Counted from the stretch's first letter, positions 53,288-62,500 are shown. The stretch: 64,000 nt of DNA from Roseibium aggregatum IAM 12614 (GCF_000168975.1 NZ_AAUW01000018.1:1-64000), one strand, 5' to 3'. The notes: generated by a model from the letters alone, not told the origin. Program-made: numbers and translations.

Positions 53288-54117
53288 GCCAGTCATCGGG
53301 TCTCAACACAACCGCCTGGCCGATGCGCATCATCCTGTGGCTGTTCGCGCTGATGACGGTGATCCCCTTCGGCCTTCTGATCCTGACGTCGCTGAAGAGC
53401 CGGCCGGACCTCTTGCAAGGCGCGTTCGTCCTTCCCGAATATCCCCATTTCGAGAACTACGTCAGCGCCTGGATCGACGGACATTTCAACGTCTACTTCC
53501 AGAACTCCGTGCTCGTCGTCTTGCCTGTCGTCACCATCAGCATCGCTCTTGGAACCCTGACAGGCTTCGGCTTCGCCTTTCTCAGTTTTCCGTTCAAGCG
53601 CACCCTCTTCGTGATGATGACGATCGGCATGATGGTGCCGACAGAAGCCTTCATCATCCCGCTCTACTACGAGATGCGCTACACGGGCCTCATCAACACC
53701 TACGCGGCGCTGATCCTGCCGCAAATCGCAATGTCGATACCATTTGCGACCATCTTCATGGCCAGCGCCATGCGGCAATTGCCGCAGGAAATCCTGGAGG
53801 CAGCCGTGCTCGACGGCGCAAAGCGCAGCTATATTCTGCGCCGGGTCATCCTGCCCCTGATGGTGCCGGCGATGTCGACGCTCGCGCTGTTCCTCTTCAT
53901 CTGGACCTGGAACGAGTTTCTCATTCCGCTGATCCTGGTCAACGACGACAGTTTCCGGACCTTGCCCATCGGCATGCTGTTCTTCCAGGGCCGCTACACG
54001 GTGAACACCCCGGTGCTGACCGCAGGCGCGGTCATCGTGATCGCACCGCTGATCCTCGCCTATCTGATTTTCCAGCGGAAATTCATTTCAGGCCTGACAG
54101 CAGGCGCGACCAAGTAG
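53284..54117 (+). CDS. Carbohydrate ABC transporter permease, MalG/UgpE type
   Basis: Permease of 277 aa with an N-terminal helix (ILWLFALMTVIPFGLLILTS), KSRPDLL segment, EAA loop EAAVLDGAKRSYILRRVILP and the end IFQRKFISGLTAGATK, the usual MalG-type C-terminus. Confidence 0.94.
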   Translation: MSQSSGLNTTAWPMRIILWLFALMTVIPFGLLILTSLKSRPDLLQGAFVLPEYPHFENYVSAWIDGHFNVYFQNSVLVVLPVVTISIALGTLTGFGFAFLSFPFKRTLFVMMTIGMMVPTEAFIIPLYYEMRYTGLINTYAALILPQIAMSIPFATIFMASAMRQLPQEILEAAVLDGAKRSYILRRVILPLMVPAMSTLALFLFIWTWNEFLIPLILVNDDSFRTLPIGMLFFQGRYTVNTPVLTAGAVIVIAPLILAYLIFQRKFISGLTAGATK

Positions 54118-54146
54118 AGGACACAACGCAGTCATCGATTTTTGAG

Positions 54147-54224
54147 TCAGAACGCTCGGAAACCAGGTGGGCAAAAGCTTTCCGCCACGAAAGACGCACC
54201 GCCTGAATTTCCAGAGCGTTCTGA
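54147..54224. repeat. Inverted repeat in a convergent intergenic region
   Basis: TCAGAACGCTC (54147-54157) and its complement GAGCGTTCTGA (54214-54224), extended imperfectly by GAAA/TTTC, with 56 bp between. No T run. It may be a weak bidirectional terminator or a small repeat element. Confidence 0.45.
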
Positions 54225-54272
54225 GCTGGACGTTTGCCGTGATGATCCAGCTTGCGGGAGAGGCTATCCGCC

Positions 54273-55145
54273 TTACGCCGCGTGTTTCACCAATTCGCTG
54301 CAATGTGCTGCGATCTCAGAGCGTGTCGTCACCCAGAGCGCCTCGTTTTCCTTGCAGATCCTGGCGATCTCGCCGATCGCCCAAGCTGCAGCTGGGCGTC
54401 CGTAGCAATGGCCGTGGGCAAAGATATCCAGGATCAGGGTTTCCGCAGGCTGCTGCTGGATGCCGGCGAGCGCTTCGCGGAAGATGTCGACAAACTGGCC
54501 GGGTGTGCGCCCGAAGCGCATGGCATGAGGCAAATCGTTGAATTCGACCGACATGGGTATGGCCAGGATCGTATGAGCGCCAAAGGCCTGAGGGTAAGGC
54601 AGGTCCGCGTCAATAGCGTCGCCATGCCAGTGGTAGCCGTTTTCTGCGAGGCTTCTGTGAACATCAACGCCGGAGGTCACACGCGGGCTGATCCAGCCTT
54701 TTGGCCTTCTCCCGATGGCAGCTTCAATCCGCTCTGTCGTTTCAACGATTGAGCGTTCCGCATCCTCGTCCGACAACGTCGGGAAAATCAGGTTCTGAGC
54801 CATGCCATGGGCAACGACGTCATGACCTGCGTTTGCATAGCCCCGCAACACGTCTGGAAAGGCCTCTGCCACCAGGCCGTTGGTCATCAGGCTTGCGGGA
54901 ATACCATGACGTTCGAGCATCGAGACGAGACGCGGTATGCCGTGGGTCGCATTGTAGCGGCCGTAGCTATCAGCATTGGGGTCGAAAATGCCTTCCTGCA
55001 GCACATTACCCATGGGCCCGACACCTGACGTTACGCCCGGAGACCACATTTCGAACGCGAGATTGAAGACAACGGCAATACGGCGGCCCGATGGCCAGAC
55101 CAATTCTGTCTCCGGTGACGGGGTTTTGGATCGTGCCTCCGGCAT
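54273..55145 (-). CDS. Polysaccharide deacetylase family protein (PuuE-like)
   Basis: NodB-fold amidohydrolase of 290 aa. It resembles the allantoinase PuuE group: RRIAVVFNLAFEMWSPG, GIPRLVSMLERHGIPASLMT, ANAGHDVVAHGMAQNLIF, RRPKGWISPRVTSG, and ILDIFAHGHCYGRP near the end. Note that the first metal motif, normally Asp-Asp, reads NLAFE, as in relatives that act on non-polymer amides. ATG 55145 is selected; TTG 55214 and ATG 55211 lie upstream without a good RBS. Divergent from the second TRAP operon and probably coregulated. Confidence 0.85.
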   Translation of the reverse strand: MPEARSKTPSPETELVWPSGRRIAVVFNLAFEMWSPGVTSGVGPMGNVLQEGIFDPNADSYGRYNATHGIPRLVSMLERHGIPASLMTNGLVAEAFPDVLRGYANAGHDVVAHGMAQNLIFPTLSDEDAERSIVETTERIEAAIGRRPKGWISPRVTSGVDVHRSLAENGYHWHGDAIDADLPYPQAFGAHTILAIPMSVEFNDLPHAMRFGRTPGQFVDIFREALAGIQQQPAETLILDIFAHGHCYGRPAAAWAIGEIARICKENEALWVTTRSEIAAHCSELVKHAA

Positions 55146-55245
55146 GCGCCCTACTCTGCTTTGTCCGTCCGATTGTTCGGCTCCTTGAGGCCGGAACTCT
55201 AGAAACGGCATCAAGATGAGGCAATTTCAATTCCTTCAGCCTGTA

Positions 55246-55300
55246 CTGCACGCGCTGCAGGCAACATACTGCACGGCGTGCAGGTTATAGTGCAGGTTAT
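55246..55300. promoter_or_regulatory. Operator cluster in the TRAP-2 promoter
   Basis: Two 15-bp palindromic sites, CTGCACGCGCTGCAG (55246-55260) and CTGCACGGCGTGCAG (55269-55283), 23 bp centre to centre, then the GTGCAGGTTAT motif repeated at 55278-55288 and 55290-55300. They lie in the divergent region between the deacetylase-like gene and the TRAP receptor. The binding protein is unknown; the LysR protein at 58191 is one candidate. Confidence 0.55.
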
Positions 55301-55398
55301 GCGCTTTTTTCACTCGATCTCTTGTGTGTAGGCTGCCGCTCAGATGTCAGCTCGCCGGATCAATGCGGGCCGGACAGATGTCACAGGGAGGAAACCAG

Positions 55399-56403
55399 AT
55401 GACCTTGAATTTTAGCCGCAGAGTGTTCTTTGCCCTCGTAACGACGGTGGCGCTGACAGGAGCTGCGCATGCTGCCGAGATCGAGTTGAAACTTGCCTGG
55501 CTGACCTCCGACAGCGAAACCGATCCCTATGCGATTACCGCGCATTCCTTCAAGAAGGAGCTGGAAGCTGCTTTCCCGGGCCGGGTTGAAGTGCAGCTGT
55601 TTCCGAACCGCCAGCTTGGCGACGACAAGGAAATCCTCGAAGGCATGCAATTCGGCACCATCGACATGGGCGTCATAACCAACGCTGTCGTCGCAAACCT
55701 GGAGCCTTCCTATCAGCTTGTCGATCTGCCCTTCCTGTTCGGCAGCTCTGAACAGGCGCACACGGTGCTGGACGGTCCTGTCGGCAAGCAGCTTGCAGCC
55801 AATTTGCGCGATGACGGGGTCATTTCGCTGGGAGCTGCGGAAGGCGGTTTCCGCAACATGATCAACAACGTCCGTCCTGTACGCACACCCGAAGACGTAG
55901 AGGGTGTGAAGTACCGGACAATGCAGAACCCGGTCTTCATCGAGATGTTTTCGTCGCTCGGTGGCAGCCCGGTTCCAATGGCCTGGGGCGAGGTCTACAC
56001 GGCCATGCAGCAAGGCGCGGTCGACGGGCTGGAAATTCCGGCCTCGGTCGTGAATTCGAACAATTATGCAGAGGTCACGAAATACCTCAGCTTTACCCGT
56101 CATACCTACTCGGCCATCCACCTGCTGATTTCCGAGCGCAGCTTCGACAAGTTGCCGGAAGATGTTCAGCAGGGTGTGCTAGAGGCAGGCACGGCGGCCA
56201 TCGCTCAGGAGCGCAAGGCTGTGGCAGCAGCCGAGGCCGATGTCGTGGCCGCACTCGAGAGCAAGGGTATGGAAATCAACGACATTGACGACGTGGGCGC
56301 GTTCCGCAGCAAGGTCAAACCGGTTTATGACCAGTTCCGGCCGGCAATCGGTGCAGAGCTCTTGCAACAGGCACTCGACTCGGTTTCAGTTCAATCCGAC
56401 TGA
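55399..56403 (+). CDS. TRAP transporter substrate-binding protein, DctP family
   Basis: Solute receptor of 334 aa. Signal peptide MTLNFSRRVFFALVTTVAL then AHAAEIELKLAW. Family signature: YAITAHSFKKELEAAFPGRV, LFPNRQLGDDKEILEGMQFG, VPMAWGEVYTAMQQGAVDGL (binding-site Arg is in KYRTMQNPVF). Start chosen at 55399, nine bases after the RBS AGGGAGG. The ligand is probably an organic acid, judging by the downstream dehydrogenases. Confidence 0.94.
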   Translation: MTLNFSRRVFFALVTTVALTGAAHAAEIELKLAWLTSDSETDPYAITAHSFKKELEAAFPGRVEVQLFPNRQLGDDKEILEGMQFGTIDMGVITNAVVANLEPSYQLVDLPFLFGSSEQAHTVLDGPVGKQLAANLRDDGVISLGAAEGGFRNMINNVRPVRTPEDVEGVKYRTMQNPVFIEMFSSLGGSPVPMAWGEVYTAMQQGAVDGLEIPASVVNSNNYAEVTKYLSFTRHTYSAIHLLISERSFDKLPEDVQQGVLEAGTAAIAQERKAVAAAEADVVAALESKGMEINDIDDVGAFRSKVKPVYDQFRPAIGAELLQQALDSVSVQSD

Positions 56404-56414
56404 CGCAGGGCGCA

Positions 56415-56909
56415 ATGCAGGCTCTAATCTCCCTCATCGACACCACGAGCCGAAAGATATCCCGGCTCGTGGGCTATGTTTGCGTGGCAATCATTTTCGT
56501 GATGCTGGGCCTGCTGGTGACGCAGGTGCTCATGCGCTACTTCCTTGGCGCTCCACCAAGCTGGACAGAAGAGCTGGCCATCATTCTCTTTGCCTGGCTG
56601 GTTCTTCTCTTTGCAACGGTTGGCCTGCGTGAGGGGTTTCACGTCGGCATTGACATCCTGCCGCAGAAGCTCGCCTGGTTGAACCGATGGACGGGCACGC
56701 TGGTCGCTTCGCTGACAATTCTGTTTGGCTGGATCACGGTGATTGCCGGCATCGCTTACGTCGAGCGCACCTCGGGGCAGAAAACAGCCGCGTTACAAAT
56801 GCCCATCGAAACCCTTTATCTCTGCGTGCCGGTTTGCGGGGCGCTTTTCATTCTGCACGGGGTTGCGCTGCTGCTGACGCCAGCAAGGCCCGATGAGGAC
56901 CTGTCATGA
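56415..56909 (+). CDS. TRAP transporter small membrane subunit, DctQ family
   Basis: Small subunit of 164 aa with four hydrophobic segments: VGYVCVAIIFVMLGLLVTQV, then APPSWTEELAIILFAWLVLL, the typical DctQ block. Eleven bases after the receptor stop; overlaps the dctM-like start as ATGA. Confidence 0.93.
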   Translation: MQALISLIDTTSRKISRLVGYVCVAIIFVMLGLLVTQVLMRYFLGAPPSWTEELAIILFAWLVLLFATVGLREGFHVGIDILPQKLAWLNRWTGTLVASLTILFGWITVIAGIAYVERTSGQKTAALQMPIETLYLCVPVCGALFILHGVALLLTPARPDEDLS

Positions 56910-58186
56910 ACGCCACTATGATGGTCCTGGCTCTCGGCCTGCCGGTGATGCTGCTGTTGCGCGTTCCCCTGGCCTTTGCGATCGGGCTTGCCACCATCGG
57001 CGCTCTCTGGATTGCCGATATCGACATGATGATCTTTGCCCAGCGGATGGTTGCAGGCACGCAATCGTTTTCCCTGCTGGCAATCCCCTTCTTCGTGCTC
57101 GCCGGAGACCTGATGACGGCCGGCGGCATTTCGCGCCGTCTGGTCGGATTTGCCGACGTTCTTGTCCGGCAGCACAAGGGCGGATTAGGCATGGTCGCAG
57201 TGCTTGCCGCAGCCTTCTTTGCCGCCCTCTCCGGCTCCGCACCAGCAACGACCGCCGCCATCGGCTCAATCATGATCCCCGAGATGGAAAAGCGCGGCTA
57301 CTCGCGCCCGTTTGCAACCGCCCTCGCCGTGGCGGGCGGCATCATCGGGCCGATGTTGCCACCGTCCATTCCCATGGTTGTCTGGGGCGTGATGTCGGAG
57401 ACATCAATCAGCCAGCTCTTTCTCGCAGGCATCGTACCCGGACTGCTGCTGGCGCTCGGCCTGATGGCACTTTGCTGGCTGCACGCGCGCAAACATGAAA
57501 TCGCCCCTCAGCCCAAAGCCAGCCGGGCGGAGGTCTGGGCCGCCTTCAATGAAGCCAAATGGGCGCTTTCGGGTCCGTTGATCGTGCTCGGCGGCATCTA
57601 TGGCGGTATCGTCACCCCAACCGAGGCTGCGGTCGTCGCAACGGTTTTCGCGCTGATACTGGGCTCAACGGTCTATCGCGAGCTGACCTTCAAGAACATT
57701 GTTCCAGTCACGCTTGGAGCGCTCAAGACCACGACCATCGTCATGTTCATCATCGCACTTGCCAACGGTTTCGGCTGGGTCATGGCGTTCGAGCGCATTC
57801 CGGGGCAGGTCACGCAGTCGCTTGAAGGATTTGCCGGCACACCGGTGCTCTACATCCTGATGATCAACCTTCTGCTGCTTGTAATCGGTTGCGTGATGGA
57901 TAACCTTGCCGCGATGATCATCCTCGCCTCTTTTCTTGTGCCCATCGGCCAGCAACTCGGCATGGATCCGGTGCAGTTCGGTGCGATGGTGGCGATCAAC
58001 TTTACGATCGGCATGGCCACACCGCCCTTTGGCTACACCATCTTCGTGGGCGCAGCGATCAGCGGCCTTCGCATAGGCCAGATCGCTCGGCCTCTCCTGC
58101 CGATGCTGGGCTTGATGATTGCCGTATTGCTGCTGGTGGCGTTCGTTCCCCAGGTCACCTTGTCAATCGTTCAGCTACTGAGGTGA
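56906..58186 (+). CDS. TRAP transporter large permease subunit, DctM family
   Basis: Large subunit of 426 aa, about 12 hydrophobic segments. FAIGLATIGALWI at the N-terminus, SGSAPATTAAIGSIMIPEME near 110, VAGGIIGPMLPPSIPMVVWG, and TIGMATPPFGYTIFVG late, all family signatures. The LysR gene starts four bases after its stop. Confidence 0.94.
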   Translation: MNATMMVLALGLPVMLLLRVPLAFAIGLATIGALWIADIDMMIFAQRMVAGTQSFSLLAIPFFVLAGDLMTAGGISRRLVGFADVLVRQHKGGLGMVAVLAAAFFAALSGSAPATTAAIGSIMIPEMEKRGYSRPFATALAVAGGIIGPMLPPSIPMVVWGVMSETSISQLFLAGIVPGLLLALGLMALCWLHARKHEIAPQPKASRAEVWAAFNEAKWALSGPLIVLGGIYGGIVTPTEAAVVATVFALILGSTVYRELTFKNIVPVTLGALKTTTIVMFIIALANGFGWVMAFERIPGQVTQSLEGFAGTPVLYILMINLLLLVIGCVMDNLAAMIILASFLVPIGQQLGMDPVQFGAMVAINFTIGMATPPFGYTIFVGAAISGLRIGQIARPLLPMLGLMIAVLLLVAFVPQVTLSIVQLLR

Positions 58187-58190
58187 GCCG

Positions 58191-59108
58191 ATGGTGAACC
58201 TGCGCAGTTTTGACCTCAACCTTCTGGTCATCTTCCGCGCCATCATGCAACGCGGCTCGATTTCAGGGGCGGCCAACGAGATCGGCCTGTCGCCCTCCGC
58301 AGTAAGTCATGCGCTCGCACGCCTTCGGGTCATGCTGAACGACGAGCTTTTTTTCCGGACGGCCGAAGGCGTCAGCCCAACGGAAAGAGCACGCGAGCTC
58401 AGCGTCGATATCGAACGCGGTCTCAGCTTCATCTCGACCGCGATTTCGCTGCAACACCAGTTTGTGCCAGCGGAAACAAACCGCGTCTTCACCATGCAGG
58501 TGGCCGACTATGTTGCCGGTTTCCTGCTGCCGCGTCTGGCGAAGCGGCTTCAGTCGGAAGCTCCGGGAATAACGATTGATATTCTGCCCTTCTCGATCTC
58601 CCCAGAGAGCGTCTGGGATCGGGTCGACATGCAGGTTCGTCTGACACCTGGACGGCTGCAGCCGGAAATGGTGCGCTCGCAGCGTCTTCTGGCAGATGAG
58701 ATCGTTGTTCTGATGCGCCGTGGCCATCCTCGTGTGGACGAGCCCATGACAGCCGAACTCTATGCCGAGCTGCCACACGTGAAGCTGTCGCAATCGGCCA
58801 CCGGAACCACGGTCATCGAAGACGCGTTGGCTGCCCGCGGTTTGAAGCGCCATATGGCCATGACGGTCGCAAGCTGGTTCGAGATTCCCGACATCGTTGC
58901 CAGGTCTGACCTGATCGCGATTGCTCCGCAGCGTCTTCTCTCGCTTGATCCAAGGCTCGGCAAACTCCATTCCGCACCCCTTCCCCTCGACGAGGTCGTG
59001 TTTTCCTTCGACCTTTGCTGGGACCTGAGAAAGGAACGCGAACCGGGACAGAAATGGCTGCGGCAGCTTATCGTCGAAATGTTTGAAGAGGTCGTACGAG
59101 AGGTTTGA
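58191..59108 (+). CDS. LysR-family transcriptional regulator
   Basis: Regulator of 305 aa. Helix-turn-helix at 4-65 (RSFDLNLLVIFRAIMQRGSI, SGAANEIGLSPSAVSHALAR), substrate-binding domain from about 95 in the NodD/PcaQ-like style (FTMQVADYVAGFLLPRLAKR). Unusually it is the last gene of the TRAP operon, not divergent from it, which gives autoregulated feedback. RBS GAGGTGAG precedes the ATG. Likely controls the flanking operons. Confidence 0.93.
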   Translation: MVNLRSFDLNLLVIFRAIMQRGSISGAANEIGLSPSAVSHALARLRVMLNDELFFRTAEGVSPTERARELSVDIERGLSFISTAISLQHQFVPAETNRVFTMQVADYVAGFLLPRLAKRLQSEAPGITIDILPFSISPESVWDRVDMQVRLTPGRLQPEMVRSQRLLADEIVVLMRRGHPRVDEPMTAELYAELPHVKLSQSATGTTVIEDALAARGLKRHMAMTVASWFEIPDIVARSDLIAIAPQRLLSLDPRLGKLHSAPLPLDEVVFSFDLCWDLRKEREPGQKWLRQLIVEMFEEVVREV

Positions 59109-59162
59109 TCTAAGCCCCTGAGTGCCACGCTCCCCGCCTACCGGAAGAGGAACGTAGCCGGC

Positions 59163-59519
59163 TCAGTCGTAGACGCAGACGTAAATCTTGCGCACCGTTT
59201 CGATGGTCCGCCAGATGCCGACGAATCCAGGCTTCATCACGAAGCTGTCGCCCGCCCGAAACGTCCTTGCCTCACCACCCTTTTCCTCGATTTCTATGAC
59301 TCCCGACAGGATATGGCAGAACTCGTATGTTGTTCCCTTGATCGAGTGGGATTCACCAGGGGTGGCTTCCCAGACACCCGTGAGGACCTTGTCGGCTTTT
59401 GACGCGTCCTGAGCCCAGGTCTTGAACGACGGGCTGCCCGAAATGAGTTGCTCCGGGAGGGGCTCGGCTGTCTTGGGGGCAAAGTCCGGATTGGGGTCGA
59501 TTGTGATCAGAAGTGACAT
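59163..59519 (-). CDS. Small cupin-domain protein (DUF861/EutQ-like)
   Basis: Single-domain cupin of 118 aa. VLTGVWEATPGESHSI, YEFCHILSGVIEIEE (first cupin motif with His and Glu), GDSFVMKPGFVGIWRTIETV. Such small cupins are common next to amide- and amino-acid-catabolic genes; none has a fixed reaction. The ATG at 59519 follows AAGGA by eight bases. Confidence 0.87.
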   Translation of the reverse strand: MSLLITIDPNPDFAPKTAEPLPEQLISGSPSFKTWAQDASKADKVLTGVWEATPGESHSIKGTTYEFCHILSGVIEIEEKGGEARTFRAGDSFVMKPGFVGIWRTIETVRKIYVCVYD

Positions 59520-59551
59520 GGGGTGTGTCCTTGTTGAATTGCTGATGGTCT

Positions 59552-60742
59552 TCAGATCGCAGGGCTTTCGAGCGCCTGCGACAGGCGGGCCAGCATGGCG
59601 GTACACTCCGCGAGCTCTTCGCGAAGGATGTATTCATCTGGGCGATGCGCACGCGTGATTGAGCCGGGTCCGCAGACAATCGATGGGATACCGGCAGCGT
59701 GAAAGAGCCCGGCTTCCGTGCCGTAGCTGACCGATTGAATGCTCTTTTTGCAGGACAAGCCCTCAATGAGCTGAATGAACTGAGCATCTGAAGAGGGCGG
59801 CAACGCTGGATAGCTCGCAAGTTCTCTATGCGTGGCAGCAAGCTGTCCACCTGCAGACGTGCTTGCCGTCACCAGAAGGTCCATCCGCTCCAGGACCCTG
59901 GCACTGACATCCTGCGGAGCAATGCCGGGCACAGATCGAACCTCGAAAGAAAGGCGGCACTGGTCCGGGATGATGTTGACCGCCGTGCCGCCGGACAGCA
60001 ATCCGGCAACGACGGTAGAGGACGGCGGGTCGAAACGGGTATCGAAGGGGCCATTGCGTTCCATACGGACTGAGAGATCGCGGATGAAAAGCAACAGTTC
60101 GGCGGCTGCATAGAGGGCGTTCTCGCCAAGCGCGGGCTGAGAACTGTGCGCGGCCTTGCCAGTAAACGTGATCTCCATTGCCTGCTTCCCCTTGTGAGAC
60201 AGCACCGGATGCATGTCCGATGGTTCGCCGACGATGCACCCCGCCGGCAGCGCACACAGCTTCGGCAATTCGGCAATCAGATGCGGCACGCCCCGGCATC
60301 CGATCTCCTCGTCATAGGAAAAGGCGATATGCACCGGCCGTTTCAGCTCTGACTTCCGGAACTCGGGCACCATCGCGAGAACGCAGGCAAGAAAGCCTTT
60401 CATGTCGCTTGTACCGCGACCTGTTAGCCGGCCGCCGAGATCCGAAAGCCGGAACGGATCCGCCGTCCACACCTGACCGTCCACCGGCACCACGTCCATA
60501 TGGCCGGAAAGCACGTATCCCGGCACTTCCTTCGGCCCGATGGTCGCAAAGAGATTGACCCGGTCGCCTTCCGGACCGGGCAGAACGGCGCATTCGACAC
60601 CATGGCCTGCAAGAAAGTTGCGGACATACTCCGCGATCTGATGATTGGGCGCGCCGGGAAGGCCCGCAATTGCGACAAGATCCGCAAGAATGGCTTCGGC
60701 GCGACGGGCGCCCGGAACCTCTTGAGAGGTGGCAACGGTCAT
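59552..60742 (-). CDS. ArgE-like M20 deacylase (N-acetylornithine deacetylase family)
   Basis: Metallo-deacylase of 396 aa. It has VLSGHMDVVPVDGQVW (metal His/Asp), GRGTSDMKGFLACVLAMVPE, SYDEEIGCRGVPHLIAELP, the acceptor Glu pair in DEEIG, and the end YGTEAGLFHAAGIPSIVCGP. This is ArgE architecture. With no arg genes nearby it more probably cleaves an N-acyl derivative taken up by TRAP. RBS GGAGA lies seven bases before ATG 60742. The cupin gene is 32 bases downstream. Confidence 0.9.
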   Translation of the reverse strand: MTVATSQEVPGARRAEAILADLVAIAGLPGAPNHQIAEYVRNFLAGHGVECAVLPGPEGDRVNLFATIGPKEVPGYVLSGHMDVVPVDGQVWTADPFRLSDLGGRLTGRGTSDMKGFLACVLAMVPEFRKSELKRPVHIAFSYDEEIGCRGVPHLIAELPKLCALPAGCIVGEPSDMHPVLSHKGKQAMEITFTGKAAHSSQPALGENALYAAAELLLFIRDLSVRMERNGPFDTRFDPPSSTVVAGLLSGGTAVNIIPDQCRLSFEVRSVPGIAPQDVSARVLERMDLLVTASTSAGGQLAATHRELASYPALPPSSDAQFIQLIEGLSCKKSIQSVSYGTEAGLFHAAGIPSIVCGPGSITRAHRPDEYILREELAECTAMLARLSQALESPAI

Positions 60743-60956
60743 TGGTCATCTCCAGTTGGACGCATCATTGCCAATTCGCCGGGCAGTTCGTGCCGAAGTC
60801 GCGCATCCCGGCAGGATAATCTGCCGCAATACCCTCAGCTTTCGCCCTCAGACCTCTTCGTTCTGAGGCAAATCCGCATGTGAGGAAGCCGACCCTCCTC
60901 CTGTCACCGCACAGAATTGCGCCAGTCTGGTCCTCAACAGAGCATTCGGCCGCTTG

Positions 60957-60975
60957 ATGCGGAAAAATGGCGCAT
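60957..60975. promoter_or_regulatory. Interrupted dyad, candidate LysR site
   Basis: ATGCG-N9-CGCAT (60957-60961 and 60971-60975), 54 bp upstream of the aldehyde dehydrogenase start in the 286-bp divergent region. Size and symmetry fit LysR-family sites, but regulator assignment is inference. Confidence 0.4.
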
Positions 60976-61028
60976 GCTTGCGTGTCGAAAGTTCTAGCCT
61001 TGGCGCTTGATCACGGGGAACTTTCAAG

Positions 61029-62492
61029 ATGAGCCTTTCGTTTGACCCGGCATCGCCGAATTTCCGGTCCGGCCACTTCATCGCCGGCGAATTCGTTGCC
61101 GACGAGCCGCAAATGGCAATGCACCGGCCTTCGGACGGTGCGGAATTCGCCGGATGTCCGATTGCTGATGCCGATACAGTGGATCGCGCTGTCAGGGCGG
61201 CCGGGCAGGCACTCAAGCAGAGTGGCTGGGGAACGTGTCGGCCGCGCGAGCGCACCAATGCTCTGCTCAAGTGGGCCGATCTGATCGAAACCAATGCAGA
61301 AGACCTCGCCCGGCTGGAAACGGTGCCTTCCACACGCCTTATCAGCCAGACGTTTGCGGGCGATATCGCGGTCACGGCAGAACAGATCCGCTTTTTCGCA
61401 GAGCTGGCGGACAAGGAAGGCGGCGACGTCGTTCCAACGGCCAGCTCCCAATTGGGTCTTATCGTCACCGAACCCTATGGCGTCGTCGGGGCAATCACAC
61501 CCTGGAATTTTCCGATCTCCATGGCAGGATGGAAACTGGCCCCCGCCCTGGCAGCAGGAAATGCCGTGGTGCTCAAGCCGTCCGAGCTGACTCCGTTTTC
61601 CACTCTTCGGATGGCGGAACTATCCGTCGCGGCCGGTATACCCGAAGGACTGGTCAATATCGTACTTGGCGATGGGCCTGTGACGGGCAACGCCCTGACC
61701 GGTCATCCGAACATCGCCAAGGTCAGCTTCACCGGTTCAACGCGCGCCGGATCGGCGATCATGGCGAATATCGCCAGAACGGGCATCAAGCCGATGACGC
61801 TTGAACTCGGCGGCAAGAGCCCTCAGATCGTCTTTGCGGATGCGGACGTTGCCCTTGCGGCTGACTGCATCTCCCGATCGATCCTTTTCAACGGCGGGCA
61901 AGCCTGTGTCGCCGGTAGCCGCATCATCGTTCATGCCAGCATCGCGGAAGCCTTGATCAAAGCTCTCAAGGAAAAAACGGTCGGCTTGCTGCCCGGCCCG
62001 GCCTGGAAGGAAGAAACCACCTATTCGCCCATCATCTCCCAAACGCAGCGTACGCGGATTCAGGGGCTGGTGGACGCAGCAGTGGGGGACGGCGCTGAGG
62101 TGATGTTCGGCGGTCAGCCCCTGGATCGGCCGGGTTACTTCTATGCTCCGACACTGCTCACGAACGTGAACCAGCAGTCGACAGCCATACGGGAAGAAAT
62201 CTTCGGGCCGGTGATGACGCTGCAGACGTTCGAGACCGACGAGGAAGCCTTCGCGCTTGCGGACCACCCGACCTATGGCCTTGCCGCCGGTCTCTACACA
62301 AGGGATATGGGAAGAGCCTTGAAGAGCCTGAACGCCATTGAAGCCGGAACGATCTGGATCAATCGTTACGGACGCTCGCGCGATCACATCCTGCCGACAG
62401 GTGGTTACAAGTCCTCCGGTATCGGAAAGGATCTGGGACGCGAAGCCTATCAAGCCAACCGCCGCTCCAAGAGCGTGCTCATCGACCTGTGA
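61029..62492 (+). CDS. NAD(P)-dependent aldehyde dehydrogenase
   Basis: Aldehyde dehydrogenase of 487 aa. GVVGAITPWNFPISMAGWKL (cofactor loop), FTGSTRAGSAIM, the catalytic Glu in LELGGKSPQIVFAD and the catalytic Cys in NGGQACVAGSRIIV. C-terminal YGRSRDHILPTGGYKSSGIG. The specific aldehyde is not evident; close in style to gamma-aminobutyraldehyde or betaine-aldehyde dehydrogenases. First gene of a plus-strand operon. Confidence 0.93.
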   Translation: MSLSFDPASPNFRSGHFIAGEFVADEPQMAMHRPSDGAEFAGCPIADADTVDRAVRAAGQALKQSGWGTCRPRERTNALLKWADLIETNAEDLARLETVPSTRLISQTFAGDIAVTAEQIRFFAELADKEGGDVVPTASSQLGLIVTEPYGVVGAITPWNFPISMAGWKLAPALAAGNAVVLKPSELTPFSTLRMAELSVAAGIPEGLVNIVLGDGPVTGNALTGHPNIAKVSFTGSTRAGSAIMANIARTGIKPMTLELGGKSPQIVFADADVALAADCISRSILFNGGQACVAGSRIIVHASIAEALIKALKEKTVGLLPGPAWKEETTYSPIISQTQRTRIQGLVDAAVGDGAEVMFGGQPLDRPGYFYAPTLLTNVNQQSTAIREEIFGPVMTLQTFETDEEAFALADHPTYGLAAGLYTRDMGRALKSLNAIEAGTIWINRYGRSRDHILPTGGYKSSGIGKDLGREAYQANRRSKSVLIDL

Positions 62493-62500
62493 GAGACAAA

